Below, piece after piece: positions 17,264 to 25,729 of a DNA stretch of 64,000 nucleotides. Under the pieces are notes generated by a model, which saw only the letters and a program-made list of their open reading frames with translations, was not told the DNA's origin and searched no databases. The position numbers were made by a program, and so were the translations under genes. Location: assembly GCA_004346645.1 (NCBI GenBank), contig SMDA01000008.1, positions 62,001-126,000 on the forward strand, read 5' to 3'. How positions within the stretch are numbered: the first letter of the stretch is position 1; every line of letters starts with the position of its first letter. This DNA is from Gulbenkiania mobilis. GTDB lineage: Bacteria; Pseudomonadota; Gammaproteobacteria; Burkholderiales; Chromobacteriaceae.

Positions 17264-18082
17264 TCAGTCGGTACAGTGTTCGATAATCGCCCGGGCAAGG
17301 GCCGCCGGGGCTTCCAGATGCAGGGCATGCCCTGCACCCGGCACAATTTCGAGGTGCGCATCGGGCAGGGCGGTGACCAGTGCTTCCGCCTCGTAGGGCG
17401 GTGTCAGCCGGTCGGCGCTGCCCACCACCACCCTGACCGGACAGCGCACCTGGCCCAGCCAGGACCGGGCATCGTGTCGACCGGCGCCTTCCATCAGACG
17501 CAGGCAGGCCGGCCAGTCCACCTCTGCAGCCACACGGGCCAGTTCCGGCAGGCGAACGGCCTGCTCTGTAAGAAAGGTGTCGGAGAAGAACCATGGCAGG
17601 CTGACCTGCTGGCGCAGTGCCGCGCCCCCGGCTGTCTGCACCGCCTGCCAAGCCGTGCCCAGCGCGGCGTTCACTGCGCCGGACCGGGCAAAGGTAGCGG
17701 CCAGCAGAAGGCGCTTCAAACGTTGGCCGAAGTCGCGGGCGAAATGCTGGGCCACCAGCCCGCCATAGGAAAGGCCGGCCATGTGGCAGCGGCCGATCCC
17801 GCGCCAGTCCAGCAGGGCGGCGAGGTCGGCGGCTTGGCGATCCAGTGGGTAGAACGGCGCCTCAGGTTTATCCGACTGTCCTTGGCCGACGAAATCCAGG
17901 CGAATCAGCCGGTAGCGGGCCTCCAGCGCGGGCAGCATCAGGCTCCAGGCGGCCGTGCTCATCGTCAGACCATTGAGCAGCACCAGCACCGGGCCGTCTT
18001 TACGCCCGGTCTCTTCGTAGTAGAGGCGGTGGGCCGCCAGCATGGCATGAGGCATGTCTGTTTCCGGTGGACTTTCCTTCAT
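17264..18082 (-). CDS. Alpha/beta hydrolase
   Basis: This 272-residue alpha/beta-hydrolase-fold protein has an apparent catalytic triad: Ser in AGLSYGGLVAQ, Asp in VVGSADRLTPP, His in PGAGHALHLEAP. The oxyanion region is LLNGLTMSTAAW. The ATG at 18055 (MPHAML) is an alternative start that would drop nine residues. Fold resemblance is to 3-oxoadipate enol-lactonase and bioH-type esterases; the substrate cannot be told from sequence. It is followed by the crotonase gene, with which it probably forms an operon. A copy of the window-wide 10-mer is at 17722. Confidence 0.8.
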   Translation of the reverse strand: MKESPPETDMPHAMLAAHRLYYEETGRKDGPVLVLLNGLTMSTAAWSLMLPALEARYRLIRLDFVGQGQSDKPEAPFYPLDRQAADLAALLDWRGIGRCHMAGLSYGGLVAQHFARDFGQRLKRLLLAATFARSGAVNAALGTAWQAVQTAGGAALRQQVSLPWFFSDTFLTEQAVRLPELARVAAEVDWPACLRLMEGAGRHDARSWLGQVRCPVRVVVGSADRLTPPYEAEALVTALPDAHLEIVPGAGHALHLEAPAALARAIIEHCTD

Positions 18083-18209
18083 TCTAGAGCGTGACAGGAC
18101 CGCTGACAGCTTCCTTGGGAAAGATGGCCTGTGGGGGCAGCAGTGTCACCTTTTTGTCACACCTGCGCGCTACAGTGCGTTCTCCCATTTTGCAGCGGTT
18201 CACGCATCG

Positions 18210-20021
18210 ATGTTCAGCCTGACAGAGGTCTGCCTGCCCTTGGACGGAGCGCTTGCGCCCCGGTGTTCCGAACTGGAGGAAATCATCGCCAGCCGGCGGC
18301 TTCAGCCGGTTTTCCAGCCGATTGCCGATCTGGAGACCGGCCGGGTGATCGGCTTCGAGGGGCTGATCCGGGGTCCTTCGAATACCCCGTTGCACTCGCC
18401 GGTGAACCTCTTCGAGCGGGCAGCGCAGTGCGGCCTGACGGTACAGCTGGATCAGGCCTGCCGGCAGATCACCGCAGAACGCTTCGCCGAACTGGGGCTG
18501 CCGGGCTGGCTGTTCATGAACATCAATCCGATGTGCCTGATGGAGCCGCGCCATCGCGGTGGCGAGACACTGGCTTTCCTCGACCGCATCGGCCTGGCGT
18601 CCGAGCGCATCATCATCGAACTGACGGAAACCCACCCCAACGCCAGCTATCCCGCGCTGCGCGAGGCGACGGCACATTACCGCCGCAGCGGGTTCCGCAT
18701 CGCACTGGACGACCTGGGCGAGGGCTTCTCGAACCTGCGGCTGTGGTCGGAGCTGCGCCCGGATTTCGTCAAGCTGGACAAGCACTTCGTGCAGAACTTG
18801 CATCATGATCCACTGAAGGAGCAGTTCGTCCGCTCCATGGTGGACATCGCCCGCCAGTCCGGTGCCTTTCTGGTGGCAGAGGGCATCGAAACCGCCGCCG
18901 AGCTGCGCATGCTGCAACGCCTGGGAGTGCGCTACGGGCAGGGTTACCTGCTGGCCCGCCCCAGCGCTACACCGCCCATGGAGCTGACCAATGCGCCCGA
19001 GGGGACGGAGTGGCCGGGCGGCCGGGGCCGGCTGGGCCTGCAGGTCCAGACCCGTGCACGCGATCTCCTGCTGGACGTGGAGTGCGTGGCGCCGACCACT
19101 TCCAATGAAACGGCCTACCGTCTGTTCGCAGCCGACCCCGACCGCTTTGCCATTCCAGTGGTGGAGGGCGACGGCACGCCGGTGGGTCTGCTGCGGCGCC
19201 ATCACATCCTGGAGAGCTTCGCCAAACCTTTCAACCGTGAGCTTTACGGCAAGAAGCCCTGCCGGCACATGATGGACAAGCAGCCGCTGATCGTGAATGC
19301 AGACCTGTCGCTACACGAACTTTCCCACTTGGTGGTGGCCGCCGAACGCCGGTATCTGATCGACGGCTTCATCATCACCGAGCACGGACGCTATCTGGGT
19401 ATGGGCACCGGCTTCGAACTGATGCGCAAGATCACCGAGCAGCAGATCTCGGCGGCCCGATATGCCAACCCGCTGACCGGCCTGCCGGGCAACGTGCCGA
19501 TCAACGAGACCATCGACCGGCTGCTGGATGCCTCGGTGCCGTTCGTGATCGCCTACGCCGATCTGGACCATTTCAAGCCCTTCAACGACCTGTACGGATA
19601 TTCGGCGGGCGACGACCTGATCCGGCTGCTGGGACAATTGCTGGTGGAGCAGGCCGACGGGGAGCGCGACTTCGTGGGCCATGTAGGTGGCGATGATTTC
19701 ATCCTGCTCATGCAAAGCCCGGATTGGCAGCTGCGCCTCGAACAGGTGTTGCAGGCTTTCGACAGCCGGGTGCGGGTATTTTTCGAGCCAGGGCATCTGT
19801 CACTGGGTGGCTACGAGGTGGTCGGCCGTACCGGTGAGGTCACCTTCTTTCCACTGACCACGGTGTCCATCGGGGTGGTGCGTGCGCGTGCCGGGCAGTT
19901 CCTCTCGCACCACGAGGTGGCGTCCGCCTTGGCGGAGGCCAAGAAGATGGCCAAGAAACAGCCAGGCAGCAGCCTGTTCGTCGAGCGGCGTGGGCTATGC
20001 CCGCCAGACAGGGGGGCGTGA
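18210..20021 (+). CDS. EAL-CBS-GGDEF cyclic-di-GMP signalling protein
   Basis: From the ATG at 18210 the protein has 603 residues and no membrane segment. N-terminal EAL domain (~25-260): FEGLIRG (ExLxR), MNINP, IELTETH, ALDDLGEGFSNL, VKLDKHF and LVAEGIE, so all catalytic and metal residues look intact and phosphodiesterase activity is expected. A CBS-pair-like region follows (~290-415). The C-terminal GGDEF domain (~425-595) has NPLTGLPGN, IAYADLDHFKPFNDLYGYSAGDDLIR and GGDDF, a cyclase-competent variant; no RxxD I-site is seen. The start is uncertain: an in-frame ATG at 18054 overlaps the divergent gene, and 18210 has no clear ribosome site. EAL-CBS-GGDEF proteins can have either activity. 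Confidence 0.88.
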   Translation: MFSLTEVCLPLDGALAPRCSELEEIIASRRLQPVFQPIADLETGRVIGFEGLIRGPSNTPLHSPVNLFERAAQCGLTVQLDQACRQITAERFAELGLPGWLFMNINPMCLMEPRHRGGETLAFLDRIGLASERIIIELTETHPNASYPALREATAHYRRSGFRIALDDLGEGFSNLRLWSELRPDFVKLDKHFVQNLHHDPLKEQFVRSMVDIARQSGAFLVAEGIETAAELRMLQRLGVRYGQGYLLARPSATPPMELTNAPEGTEWPGGRGRLGLQVQTRARDLLLDVECVAPTTSNETAYRLFAADPDRFAIPVVEGDGTPVGLLRRHHILESFAKPFNRELYGKKPCRHMMDKQPLIVNADLSLHELSHLVVAAERRYLIDGFIITEHGRYLGMGTGFELMRKITEQQISAARYANPLTGLPGNVPINETIDRLLDASVPFVIAYADLDHFKPFNDLYGYSAGDDLIRLLGQLLVEQADGERDFVGHVGGDDFILLMQSPDWQLRLEQVLQAFDSRVRVFFEPGHLSLGGYEVVGRTGEVTFFPLTTVSIGVVRARAGQFLSHHEVASALAEAKKMAKKQPGSSLFVERRGLCPPDRGA

Positions 20022-20055
20022 CCGATTCGTTCGATGTATTAAACAAGCCACGCAC

Positions 20056-20095
20056 CACAAAAGCCGGCAGGTTTCAAGCCTGGCCGGCTTTTGTG
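20056..20095. terminator. Intrinsic terminator after the EAL-GGDEF gene
   Basis: A perfect 13-base-pair stem CACAAAAGCCGGC/GCCGGCTTTTGTG (20056-20068 with 20083-20095) with an internal AGG/CCT extension. The A-run and T-run within the stem make it potentially bidirectional. Confidence 0.82.
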
Positions 20096-20171
20096 TATCT
20101 GCTGCGGCGCAGCGAAGCCCTGTTTTCAATGAGTAATGTATACCGGATGCGCGAGACGGCGATTCACGGGC

Positions 20172-20200
20172 TTGTCAATTTTATTAAACGTGGGATAAGC
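20172..20200 (+). promoter_or_regulatory. Sigma-70-like promoter of the potG leader
   Basis: TTGTCA (20172-20177) is followed after 16-17 bases of AT-rich spacer by GATAAGC (20194-20200). It lies about 400 bases upstream of potG, which implies a long 5' leader. Confidence 0.5.
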
Positions 20201-20214
20201 TGGTTTCACAGACG

Positions 20215-20540
20215 TGCACGAGCACGCAGGAAACAGTGAGACTGGCCGTAGAGCCGGTCCTTGTCCCACACCCCGCAACAAGAAAAAACGGCCCACGTTG
20301 GCCGAAGGGGGGCGGCCTGGCCGCCAAGGAGAATATTGAGGAGCCCACATGCATCAAGCCCTGCTGTCCGCAAGCCAGCCCCGCAAGGCGCGCCACCCGC
20401 GCCGGCACGAGGGGTATGACCATGCGTCCGGCCGCATGGCTGCGGCTTTCCTCCCCGTTTCGTACACGACAGTCCCAGCTGCCCGCCTGCCTAGCCACGC
20501 GGGTTTTTTGCGTGGGCGCCTGTCTCGTTAAAGCCTGCCC
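20215..20540 (+). promoter_or_regulatory. Structured leader with a possible attenuator upstream of potG
   Basis: The leader contains several hairpins: GACTGGC/GCCGGTC (near 20241-20263, one G-T pair) and GGCGGCC/GGCCGCC (near 20308-20323). Near its end two stems are mutually exclusive. CCCGC/GCGGG (20482-20486 with 20499-20503) followed by six T (20504-20509) looks like a terminator. CCACGC/GCGTGG (20495-20500 with 20510-20515) would sequester it. No known riboswitch class was recognised. Regulation by a polyamine or amino acid is inference from the downstream genes. Confidence 0.4.
20349..20531 (+). CDS. Possible leader peptide upstream of potG
   Basis: A 60-codon open frame starts at ATG 20349 with GAGGAG about six bases upstream, a better ribosome site than many real genes here. 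It is basic (nine Arg, with QPRKARHPRRHEGY near residue 10-23) and its last codons overlap the putative terminator/antiterminator pair at 20482-20515. This is the geometry of an attenuation leader peptide. High-GC non-coding DNA also gives Arg-rich frames, so coding status is uncertain. No homologue was recognised. Confidence 0.3.
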   Translation: MHQALLSASQPRKARHPRRHEGYDHASGRMAAAFLPVSYTTVPAARLPSHAGFLRGRLSR

Positions 20541-20600
20541 GTAGGGGCCCTTTTCCTGTCAAAGCCGGCCAAGCGGCCGGCGTGTGGAGGGAGTAGCACC

Positions 20601-21752
20601 ATGATGGAAGCCGTGGCTGCCGCCGCACCGGTTCAGACCGGTGTGCAGGCACACAATACGCCGTATCTGCAGATTTCCGGCATCTTCAAGAAGTTCGGCG
20701 ACAACGTGGCCGTGGACCACGTCGACCTGGACATTCGCCAGCATGAGATCTTTGCCCTTCTTGGCAGCTCTGGCTGTGGCAAGTCCACGCTGCTGCGCAT
20801 GCTGGCGGGTATGGAGCGCCCCACGTCCGGCCGCATCGTGCTGGACGGCCAGGACATCACTCACTTGGCCCCCTACGACCGGCCAATCAACATGATGTTC
20901 CAGAGCTATGCGCTGTTCCCGCACATGTCGGTGGAGCAGAACATCGCCTTCGGCCTTAAGCAGGACAAGTTGCCCAAGGGCGAGATCGAAAGCCGTGTGG
21001 CGGAAATGCTGGATCTGGTGCAGATGCGCAAGTATGCGCACCGCAAGCCCTACCAGCTTTCGGGTGGCCAGCAACAGCGCGTCGCCTTGGCACGCAGCCT
21101 TGCCAAGCGCCCCAAGCTGCTGCTTCTGGACGAACCGCTCGGTGCGCTGGACAAGAAGCTGCGCCAGCAGACCCAGCTTGAACTGGTGAACACCCTGGAA
21201 AAGGTGGGAGTGACCTGCATCATGGTCACGCACGACCAGGAAGAGGCCATGACCATGGCCACGCGCATCGGCATCATGAGCGAAGGCCAGCTGCTACAGG
21301 TGGGCACGCCGGGGGAAATCTACGACTATCCCAACTGCCGCTTCACCGCGGAATTCATCGGCGAGACCAACCTGCTCACCGGCATGGTGTCGGTGGACGA
21401 GCCCGACCACGTCGAGATCGATGTGCCAGAGCTGGAAGGCCGCATCTGGATCGACCACGGTATCACCGGCCCCAAGGGTATGCAGGTATGGACCAGCATC
21501 CGCCCCGAAGACGTGCGGCTGGACCGCAAGCCGCCGGCCACACCCGGTGTGAACAGCGCCCGCGGCACGGTGGTGGAGATCGCCTATCTTGGCAGCTACT
21601 CCGTCTATCACGTGCGTTTGCCCTCGGGCAAAGTGATCAAGTCCATGGTGCCGTCCTCGCGCTGGTACGAGGCCGGTGAGGAAGCGCCCACCTGGGACGA
21701 GACGGTATACGTCAGCTGGCGGCCCGACCTGCCGGTGGTCATGACACGCTGA
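20601..21752 (+). CDS. potG: Putrescine/polyamine ABC transporter ATP-binding protein PotG
   Basis: The ATPase of a PotFGHI-type importer has 383 residues (E. coli PotG 377). Walker A is GSSGCGKST, the Q-loop [20 protein letters not shown], the signature [16 protein letters not shown], Walker [13 protein letters not shown], the switch His in [13 protein letters not shown]. The C-terminal ~120 residues form a TOBE regulatory domain ([10 protein letters not shown]). GGAGGGAG lies before tandem ATG codons (20601, 20604). First gene of potG-potH-potI. The periplasmic binding protein gene (potF) that normally precedes it is absent here, replaced by a long leader. Confidence 0.93.
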   Translation: MMEAVAAAAPVQTGVQAHNTPYLQISGIFKKFGDNVAVDHVDLDIRQHEIFALLGSSGCGKSTLLRMLAGMERPTSGRIVLDGQDITHLAPYDRPINMMFQSYALFPHMSVEQNIAFGLKQDKLPKGEIESRVAEMLDLVQMRKYAHRKPYQLSGGQQQRVALARSLAKRPKLLLLDEPLGALDKKLRQQTQLELVNTLEKVGVTCIMVTHDQEEAMTMATRIGIMSEGQLLQVGTPGEIYDYPNCRFTAEFIGETNLLTGMVSVDEPDHVEIDVPELEGRIWIDHGITGPKGMQVWTSIRPEDVRLDRKPPATPGVNSARGTVVEIAYLGSYSVYHVRLPSGKVIKSMVPSSRWYEAGEEAPTWDETVYVSWRPDLPVVMTR

Positions 21753-21762
21753 GGAGACGGCG

Positions 21763-22680
21763 ATGAACTTCAAGCGTTTTGCCCGCAAGTGGCTGCGCCC
21801 CGGCCGGGCCACGGTAATCGCAGTGCCGTACTTCTGGCTGCTGGTCTTCTTCGCAGTGCCCTTCCTCATCGTGCTCAAGATCAGCTTTGCCGAGCAGGAT
21901 ATCGCCATCCCGCCGTTCACCAGCCTGCTGAACTACGAGGACGGTGGGTTGCTGCACGTCACGCTCAACCTGGCCAACTTCCAGTTCATCTTCGGTGACG
22001 AACTGTATGCCGACACCTACCTGTCGTCGCTGAGAGTAGCCTTCTTCACCACGGTGATGTGCCTGCTGATCGGCTATCCGATCGCCTATGCGATCGCCCG
22101 CACCGATCCGGCCCGGCGCAATGTGTTGCTGATGCTGGTGATGCTGCCCTTCTGGACCTCCTTCCTGCTGCGCGTGTATGCGTGGATGGGGCTCCTCAAG
22201 CCCAATGGCATCATCAACCATCTGCTGATGTCCGTCGGGCTGATCAGCGAGCCGCTGGAGATGTTCCACAACACCTTCTCGCTCTATCTGGTCATGGTGT
22301 ACGCCTATCTGCCCTTCATGATCCTGCCGCTCTATGCCCATCTGGTGAAGATGGACATCCGTCTGCTGGAAGCGGCCAACGATCTGGGTGCCCGGCCGCT
22401 GAAGGCCTTCTTCGCCATCACGCTGCCGCTGTCCAAGAACGGCATCATCGCCGGCTCGATGATGGTGTTCATCCCTGCGGTGGGCGAGTTTGTGATTCCC
22501 GAACTGGTGGGCGGACCGGACACACTGATGATCGGCAAGGTGCTGTGGAACGAATTTTTCGACAACAACAACTGGCCGATGGCTGCGGCCGTGGCCACGG
22601 TGATGGTGCTGCTGCTGATCGTTCCGATCGGGCTCTTCCACCGGTACGAAACGCGCGAGCTGGAGGGCAAGAATGTATAA
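21763..22680 (+). CDS. potH: Polyamine ABC transporter permease PotH
   Basis: This 305-residue inner-membrane permease has about six transmembrane segments, the first at VIAVPYFWLLVFFAVPFLIVL. The cytoplasmic EAA loop that contacts the ATPase is EAANDLGARPLKAFFAITLPLSKNGIIAG. Similarity runs along PotH (LLRVYAWMGLLKPNGIINHLL, FVIPELVGGPDTLMIGKVLWNEFF). It follows potG by 10 bases and overlaps potI by 8, indicating translational coupling. Confidence 0.94.
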   Translation: MNFKRFARKWLRPGRATVIAVPYFWLLVFFAVPFLIVLKISFAEQDIAIPPFTSLLNYEDGGLLHVTLNLANFQFIFGDELYADTYLSSLRVAFFTTVMCLLIGYPIAYAIARTDPARRNVLLMLVMLPFWTSFLLRVYAWMGLLKPNGIINHLLMSVGLISEPLEMFHNTFSLYLVMVYAYLPFMILPLYAHLVKMDIRLLEAANDLGARPLKAFFAITLPLSKNGIIAGSMMVFIPAVGEFVIPELVGGPDTLMIGKVLWNEFFDNNNWPMAAAVATVMVLLLIVPIGLFHRYETRELEGKNV

Positions 22681-23569
22681 CGGCAACAAGCTTTCGCCCG
22701 TACTCAAGGGTGTGCTGGTGGCAGGGTTTCTGTTCCTGTACCTGCCCATCGTCAGCCTGATCGTCTACTCGTTCAATGCCTCGAAGCTGGTGACAGTATG
22801 GGGTGGCTTCTCCACCCGCTGGTATGTCTCGCTATTCCACAACGAGCAGATCCTGTCGGCGGTGGGACTGTCGATCCGCATCGCACTGGCCAGTGCCACC
22901 GCGGCCGTGGTGCTGGGGACGGTGGCCGGTTTCGTGCTGGCACGCTTCAAGCGCTTCCGTGGCAGTACGCTGTTTGCCGGGATGATGACCGCGCCAATGG
23001 TGATGCCGGAGGTGATTACCGGGCTGTCGATGCTGTTGCTGTTCATCTCGATGCAGCAGCTCTTCGGCCAACCTTCCGAACGCGGCTTCTTTACCATCTG
23101 GGTTGGGCACACCACCCTGTGCATGGCCTACGTGGCAGTGGTGGTGCGTTCGCGGTTGATCGAGATTGACAAGACGCTGGAGGATGCGGCGATGGACTTG
23201 GGCGCTCGCCCACTCAAGATCTTCTTCGTCATCACCCTGCCGCTGATCTCGCAGGCGATCGCTTCGGGCTTCCTGCTGTCGATCACGCTGTCGCTGGATG
23301 ACCTGGTGACCACCGCCTTCCTATCCGGCCCCGGCTCCACCACGCTGCCGCAGGTGATCTTCTCCAAGGTACGCTTGGGCCTGAATCCCGAGATCAATGC
23401 CTTGGCCACGATCACCGTATTGATCGTGGGCATCATGGTGGTAGCCGCCAACTACCTGATGCTCAACGCCCAGCGCAACCGCGAGAAGGCGATCGCCGCC
23501 GCCATGCGCGAGAACGAGAACGCGCAGGCCGGCCCCCCTAGTTCGGCGGTTTCCTCCGCCAGTGCCTGA
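22673..23569 (+). CDS. potI: Polyamine ABC transporter permease PotI
   Basis: The second permease has 298 residues and six predicted membrane segments. Family motifs are YLPIVSLIVYSFNASKLVTVWGGFSTRWY near the N-terminus, the EAA loop EDAAMDLGARPLKIFFVITLPLISQAIASGF, and SLDDLVTTAFLSGPGSTTLPQVIFSKVRLGLNPEINALATI. The C-terminus has an extra hydrophilic tail (~260-298). A copy of the window-wide 10-mer (23063) encodes F-G-Q-P. The start overlaps the end of potH. Confidence 0.94.
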   Translation: MYNGNKLSPVLKGVLVAGFLFLYLPIVSLIVYSFNASKLVTVWGGFSTRWYVSLFHNEQILSAVGLSIRIALASATAAVVLGTVAGFVLARFKRFRGSTLFAGMMTAPMVMPEVITGLSMLLLFISMQQLFGQPSERGFFTIWVGHTTLCMAYVAVVVRSRLIEIDKTLEDAAMDLGARPLKIFFVITLPLISQAIASGFLLSITLSLDDLVTTAFLSGPGSTTLPQVIFSKVRLGLNPEINALATITVLIVGIMVVAANYLMLNAQRNREKAIAAAMRENENAQAGPPSSAVSSASA

Positions 23570-23573
23570 ACCC

Positions 23574-23632
23574 GGCGGGCCCCTTGTACGGCCCGCCTTG
23601 ACCGCCGGCTTCCCTCGGGAAGCCGGCCCTTT
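23574..23632 (+). terminator. Two tandem hairpins after potI
   Basis: GGCGGGCC/GGCCCGCC (23574-23581 with 23590-23597) and a perfect ten-pair CCGGCTTCCC/GGGAAGCCGG (23605-23614 with 23617-23626) precede a weak pyrimidine-rich run. The second is probably a leaky terminator between potI and the oxidase gene; it may instead protect the potGHI mRNA 3' end. Confidence 0.5.
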
Positions 23633-23698
23633 CATTGGATGTGCATCTTGAAGACCAATCCCTTTCCCTGATTTCACCCTCTGACACGGAAGACCACC

Positions 23699-24988
23699 AT
23701 GCTAGCCATTGCCCGCCAGGATCACGCCCCCTCGTATTACGCTGCCACGGCCCATCCCCGACCGCCTTCACCCGAATTGTCCGAAACCTGCCAGGCCGAC
23801 GTGTGTGTGGTAGGCGGCGGGCTTGCGGGCCTTTCTGCCGCGCTGGAGCTGGCCGAGCGTGGCTACTCGGTGGTGGTGCTGGAGGCGGCGCGTGTCGGGT
23901 TTGGCGCCTCCGGCCGCAACGGCGGGCAAGTGATTGCCGGCTACGCCTGCGAGACCGACAGCCTGCGCCGTCTGGTGGGGGAGGAGGCGGCCCGGACAAT
24001 GTGGCAGATGTCGGTGGAAGCGGTAGAGCTGATCGACAGTCGCGTGCGCCGTTACGGCATTGCCTGCGACTGGACGCGGGGCTTTGCCAGCGTGGCGGTC
24101 AAGCCACGGCAGATGGAAGCGTTGCGTGCCTGGGTCGACAGTGCCGCAGCGGAGTTCGACTACCCCCATCTGGAGGTCTGGGAGCAGCCGCTGCTCGCCG
24201 AGCGCCTGGCCAGCGGTCGCTACGTGGGCGGCGTGTACGACCGGTTCTCGGGTCACCTGCATCCACTCAACTACACGTTGGGCCTGGCGCGGGCGGCCGA
24301 GGCCGCTGGCGTGCGCATCCACGAGAACACGCCGGTAGTGCGGATCGAGCACGGCACGATGCCCGTGGCCCACACCGAGCGCGGCGCCGTACGCTGCAGC
24401 CATCTGGTGCTGGCATGCAATGCCTACATCGGCGCGCTGGTGCCCGAGCTGGACCGGCGCATCATGCCTGCCGGCACCTATGTCATCGCCACCGAGCCCC
24501 TGGGCGAGGCACGTGCCCGTGCGCTGATCGCCAATAACATGGCAGTGTGCGACACCAACTTCGTACTCGACTATTACCGACTCTCGGCGGATCACCGCCT
24601 GCTATTCGGTGGCAAAGTCAGCTATTCGGGCCGCGAACCTGCCAACCTGGCCGATGCCATGCGACAGGACATGCTGCGTGTTTTCCCGCAACTGGAAGAC
24701 GTGAGGGTGGAGTACGCCTGGGGCGGCTACTGTGACATCACTGTCAACCGGGCACCGGATTTCGGCCGCCTTTCGGCCAACGTGTACTACGTACAGGGGT
24801 TTTCAGGACACGGGGTGAATGTCAGCAACATCGCCGGACGGCTGGTGGCCGAAGCCATCGCCGGCTCGGCAGAGCGCTTTGATCTGTTCGGGCGCATCCG
24901 GCATCGCAACTTCCCGGGTGGTCGGTTGTTCCGCACGCCTGCGCTGGTGGCCGGCATGGCCTATTACCGCCTGCGGGACTATCTGTAA
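23699..24988 (+). CDS. puuB: FAD-dependent oxidase, gamma-glutamylputrescine oxidase-like (PuuB)
   Basis: This 429-residue DAO-family flavoprotein has the Rossmann motif VCVVGGGLAGLSAALELAERGYSVVVLEA at ~35-63, then GFGASGRNGGQVIAGYACE (typical of PuuB-like oxidases, where Gly-Arg-Asn-Gly-Gly follows the dinucleotide fold), and a C-terminal FAD segment YYVQGFSGHGVNVSNIAGRLVAEAI. In E. coli PuuB oxidises gamma-glutamyl-putrescine in putrescine catabolism. Placement after potGHI supports a polyamine substrate. The other Puu enzymes are not in the window, so a direct amine substrate is possible. A copy of the 10-mer is at 24772. Confidence 0.82.
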   Translation: MLAIARQDHAPSYYAATAHPRPPSPELSETCQADVCVVGGGLAGLSAALELAERGYSVVVLEAARVGFGASGRNGGQVIAGYACETDSLRRLVGEEAARTMWQMSVEAVELIDSRVRRYGIACDWTRGFASVAVKPRQMEALRAWVDSAAAEFDYPHLEVWEQPLLAERLASGRYVGGVYDRFSGHLHPLNYTLGLARAAEAAGVRIHENTPVVRIEHGTMPVAHTERGAVRCSHLVLACNAYIGALVPELDRRIMPAGTYVIATEPLGEARARALIANNMAVCDTNFVLDYYRLSADHRLLFGGKVSYSGREPANLADAMRQDMLRVFPQLEDVRVEYAWGGYCDITVNRAPDFGRLSANVYYVQGFSGHGVNVSNIAGRLVAEAIAGSAERFDLFGRIRHRNFPGGRLFRTPALVAGMAYYRLRDYL

Positions 24989-25010
24989 CGCCCGGGCGTC
25001 CGGACACGAC

Positions 25011-25038
25011 AAAGCCGGCCATCGGGGCCGGCTTTTTT
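25011..25038 (+). terminator. Intrinsic terminator after the puuB-like gene
   Basis: An eight-base-pair stem AGCCGGCC/GGCCGGCT with a short loop is followed by six T. Confidence 0.87.
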
Positions 25039-25096
25039 CTTGCCGACAGGGCGCAGGTCGCATCAGGGGCGAGCGGGCCGTTCAGCAGCGCGTCGG

Positions 25097-25297
25097 TCAG
25101 AATGAATGGGAATCGGGTGGAGCGGGGCGCCGGCTGGCGCGGGCAACTTCCCGGCTGGAATCGAAGGCGCCGACCAGCATGGCATAGACGCTGACACGGC
25201 TGGAAGGGTAGGGCGTGGCCGGGGTGAGCACGGCATTTGCAGGGTGGACATCATGAACACGGCGGGTCGGATACTGACGCAGGGTAAACATAGGCAT
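25097..25297 (-). CDS. Possible small protein of 66 residues, unknown
   Basis: The minus-strand frame begins MPMFTLRQYPTRRVHDVHPANA; ATG 25291 is an alternative. Codon third positions look coding-like (mostly G/C), and an extended -10 promoter sits ~40 bases upstream. The sequence is Pro-, Ser- and Arg-rich with no membrane segment or recognised domain. A small CGGGT/ACCCG hairpin lies between promoter and start, and the ribosome site is weak. It may be a real small gene or an artefact. It is the only candidate in the 690-base puuB-speA gap. Confidence 0.35.
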   Translation of the reverse strand: MPMFTLRQYPTRRVHDVHPANAVLTPATPYPSSRVSVYAMLVGAFDSSREVARASRRPAPPDSHSF

Positions 25298-25345
25298 TGC
25301 TCGGGTTACGAAGACCCGAACAGTATACCACAGACCGTTTTCTTT
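25298..25345 (-). promoter_or_regulatory. Extended -10 promoter reading leftward
   Basis: On the minus strand TGG precedes TATACT, an extended -10 element (TGnTATAmT), around 25312-25325. The surrounding sequence is AT-rich. It would drive the small frame at 25097-25297. Confidence 0.4.
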
Positions 25346-25567
25346 TATTAATCAGAAGCTTGTTGCCATGCGACGCATTCGTACAGCTTTTCGGGAATGC
25401 CGGATGGTGCGGCGGGGGGTAGGCGGGCTGTTCAATATCCTTGACGGCCAGGAGGATGTGAAGGGGTGGTCGGTCCGGTTTTTCTGTCTTGCGACAACCA
25501 CTTCCGTCCAGCGCTAAGCCCCTGATTCCTCAGGGTGTTCATTAAATTGGACGCGGGAAAATTTTGC

Positions 25568-25595
25568 TTGTGTTCACGTGCGATGTTGCTAAAAT
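25568..25595 (+). promoter_or_regulatory. Sigma-70 promoter of speA
   Basis: TTGTGT (25568-25573), 16 bases, TAAAAT (25590-25595), followed by a GC-rich discriminator CCGCGC. It implies a 5' leader of ~125 bases. The core GCTAAAATCCGCGC recurs exactly upstream of lepA (47531). Confidence 0.55.
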
Positions 25596-25729
25596 CCGCG
25601 CTCGTTTTTGCCACATGGCAGACGAGGGTTCCGCTCCGACATCCCTGGCCCACATAAAAGCTGCCCAGCCCGAAAGCCGCGCACTAAGGAGCACGCTTTT
25701 GCATCATCCAACAGGGAAGGACACCACAC

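Larger units (their letters stand above)
25039..25729. other. 690-base gap between the puuB-like gene and speA
   Basis: Apart from the possible small minus-strand gene (25097-25297) and the speA promoter (25568-25595) I see no coding frame with a plausible start and no tRNA. The segment ~25300-25380 is markedly AT-richer than its surroundings. Confidence 0.5.
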
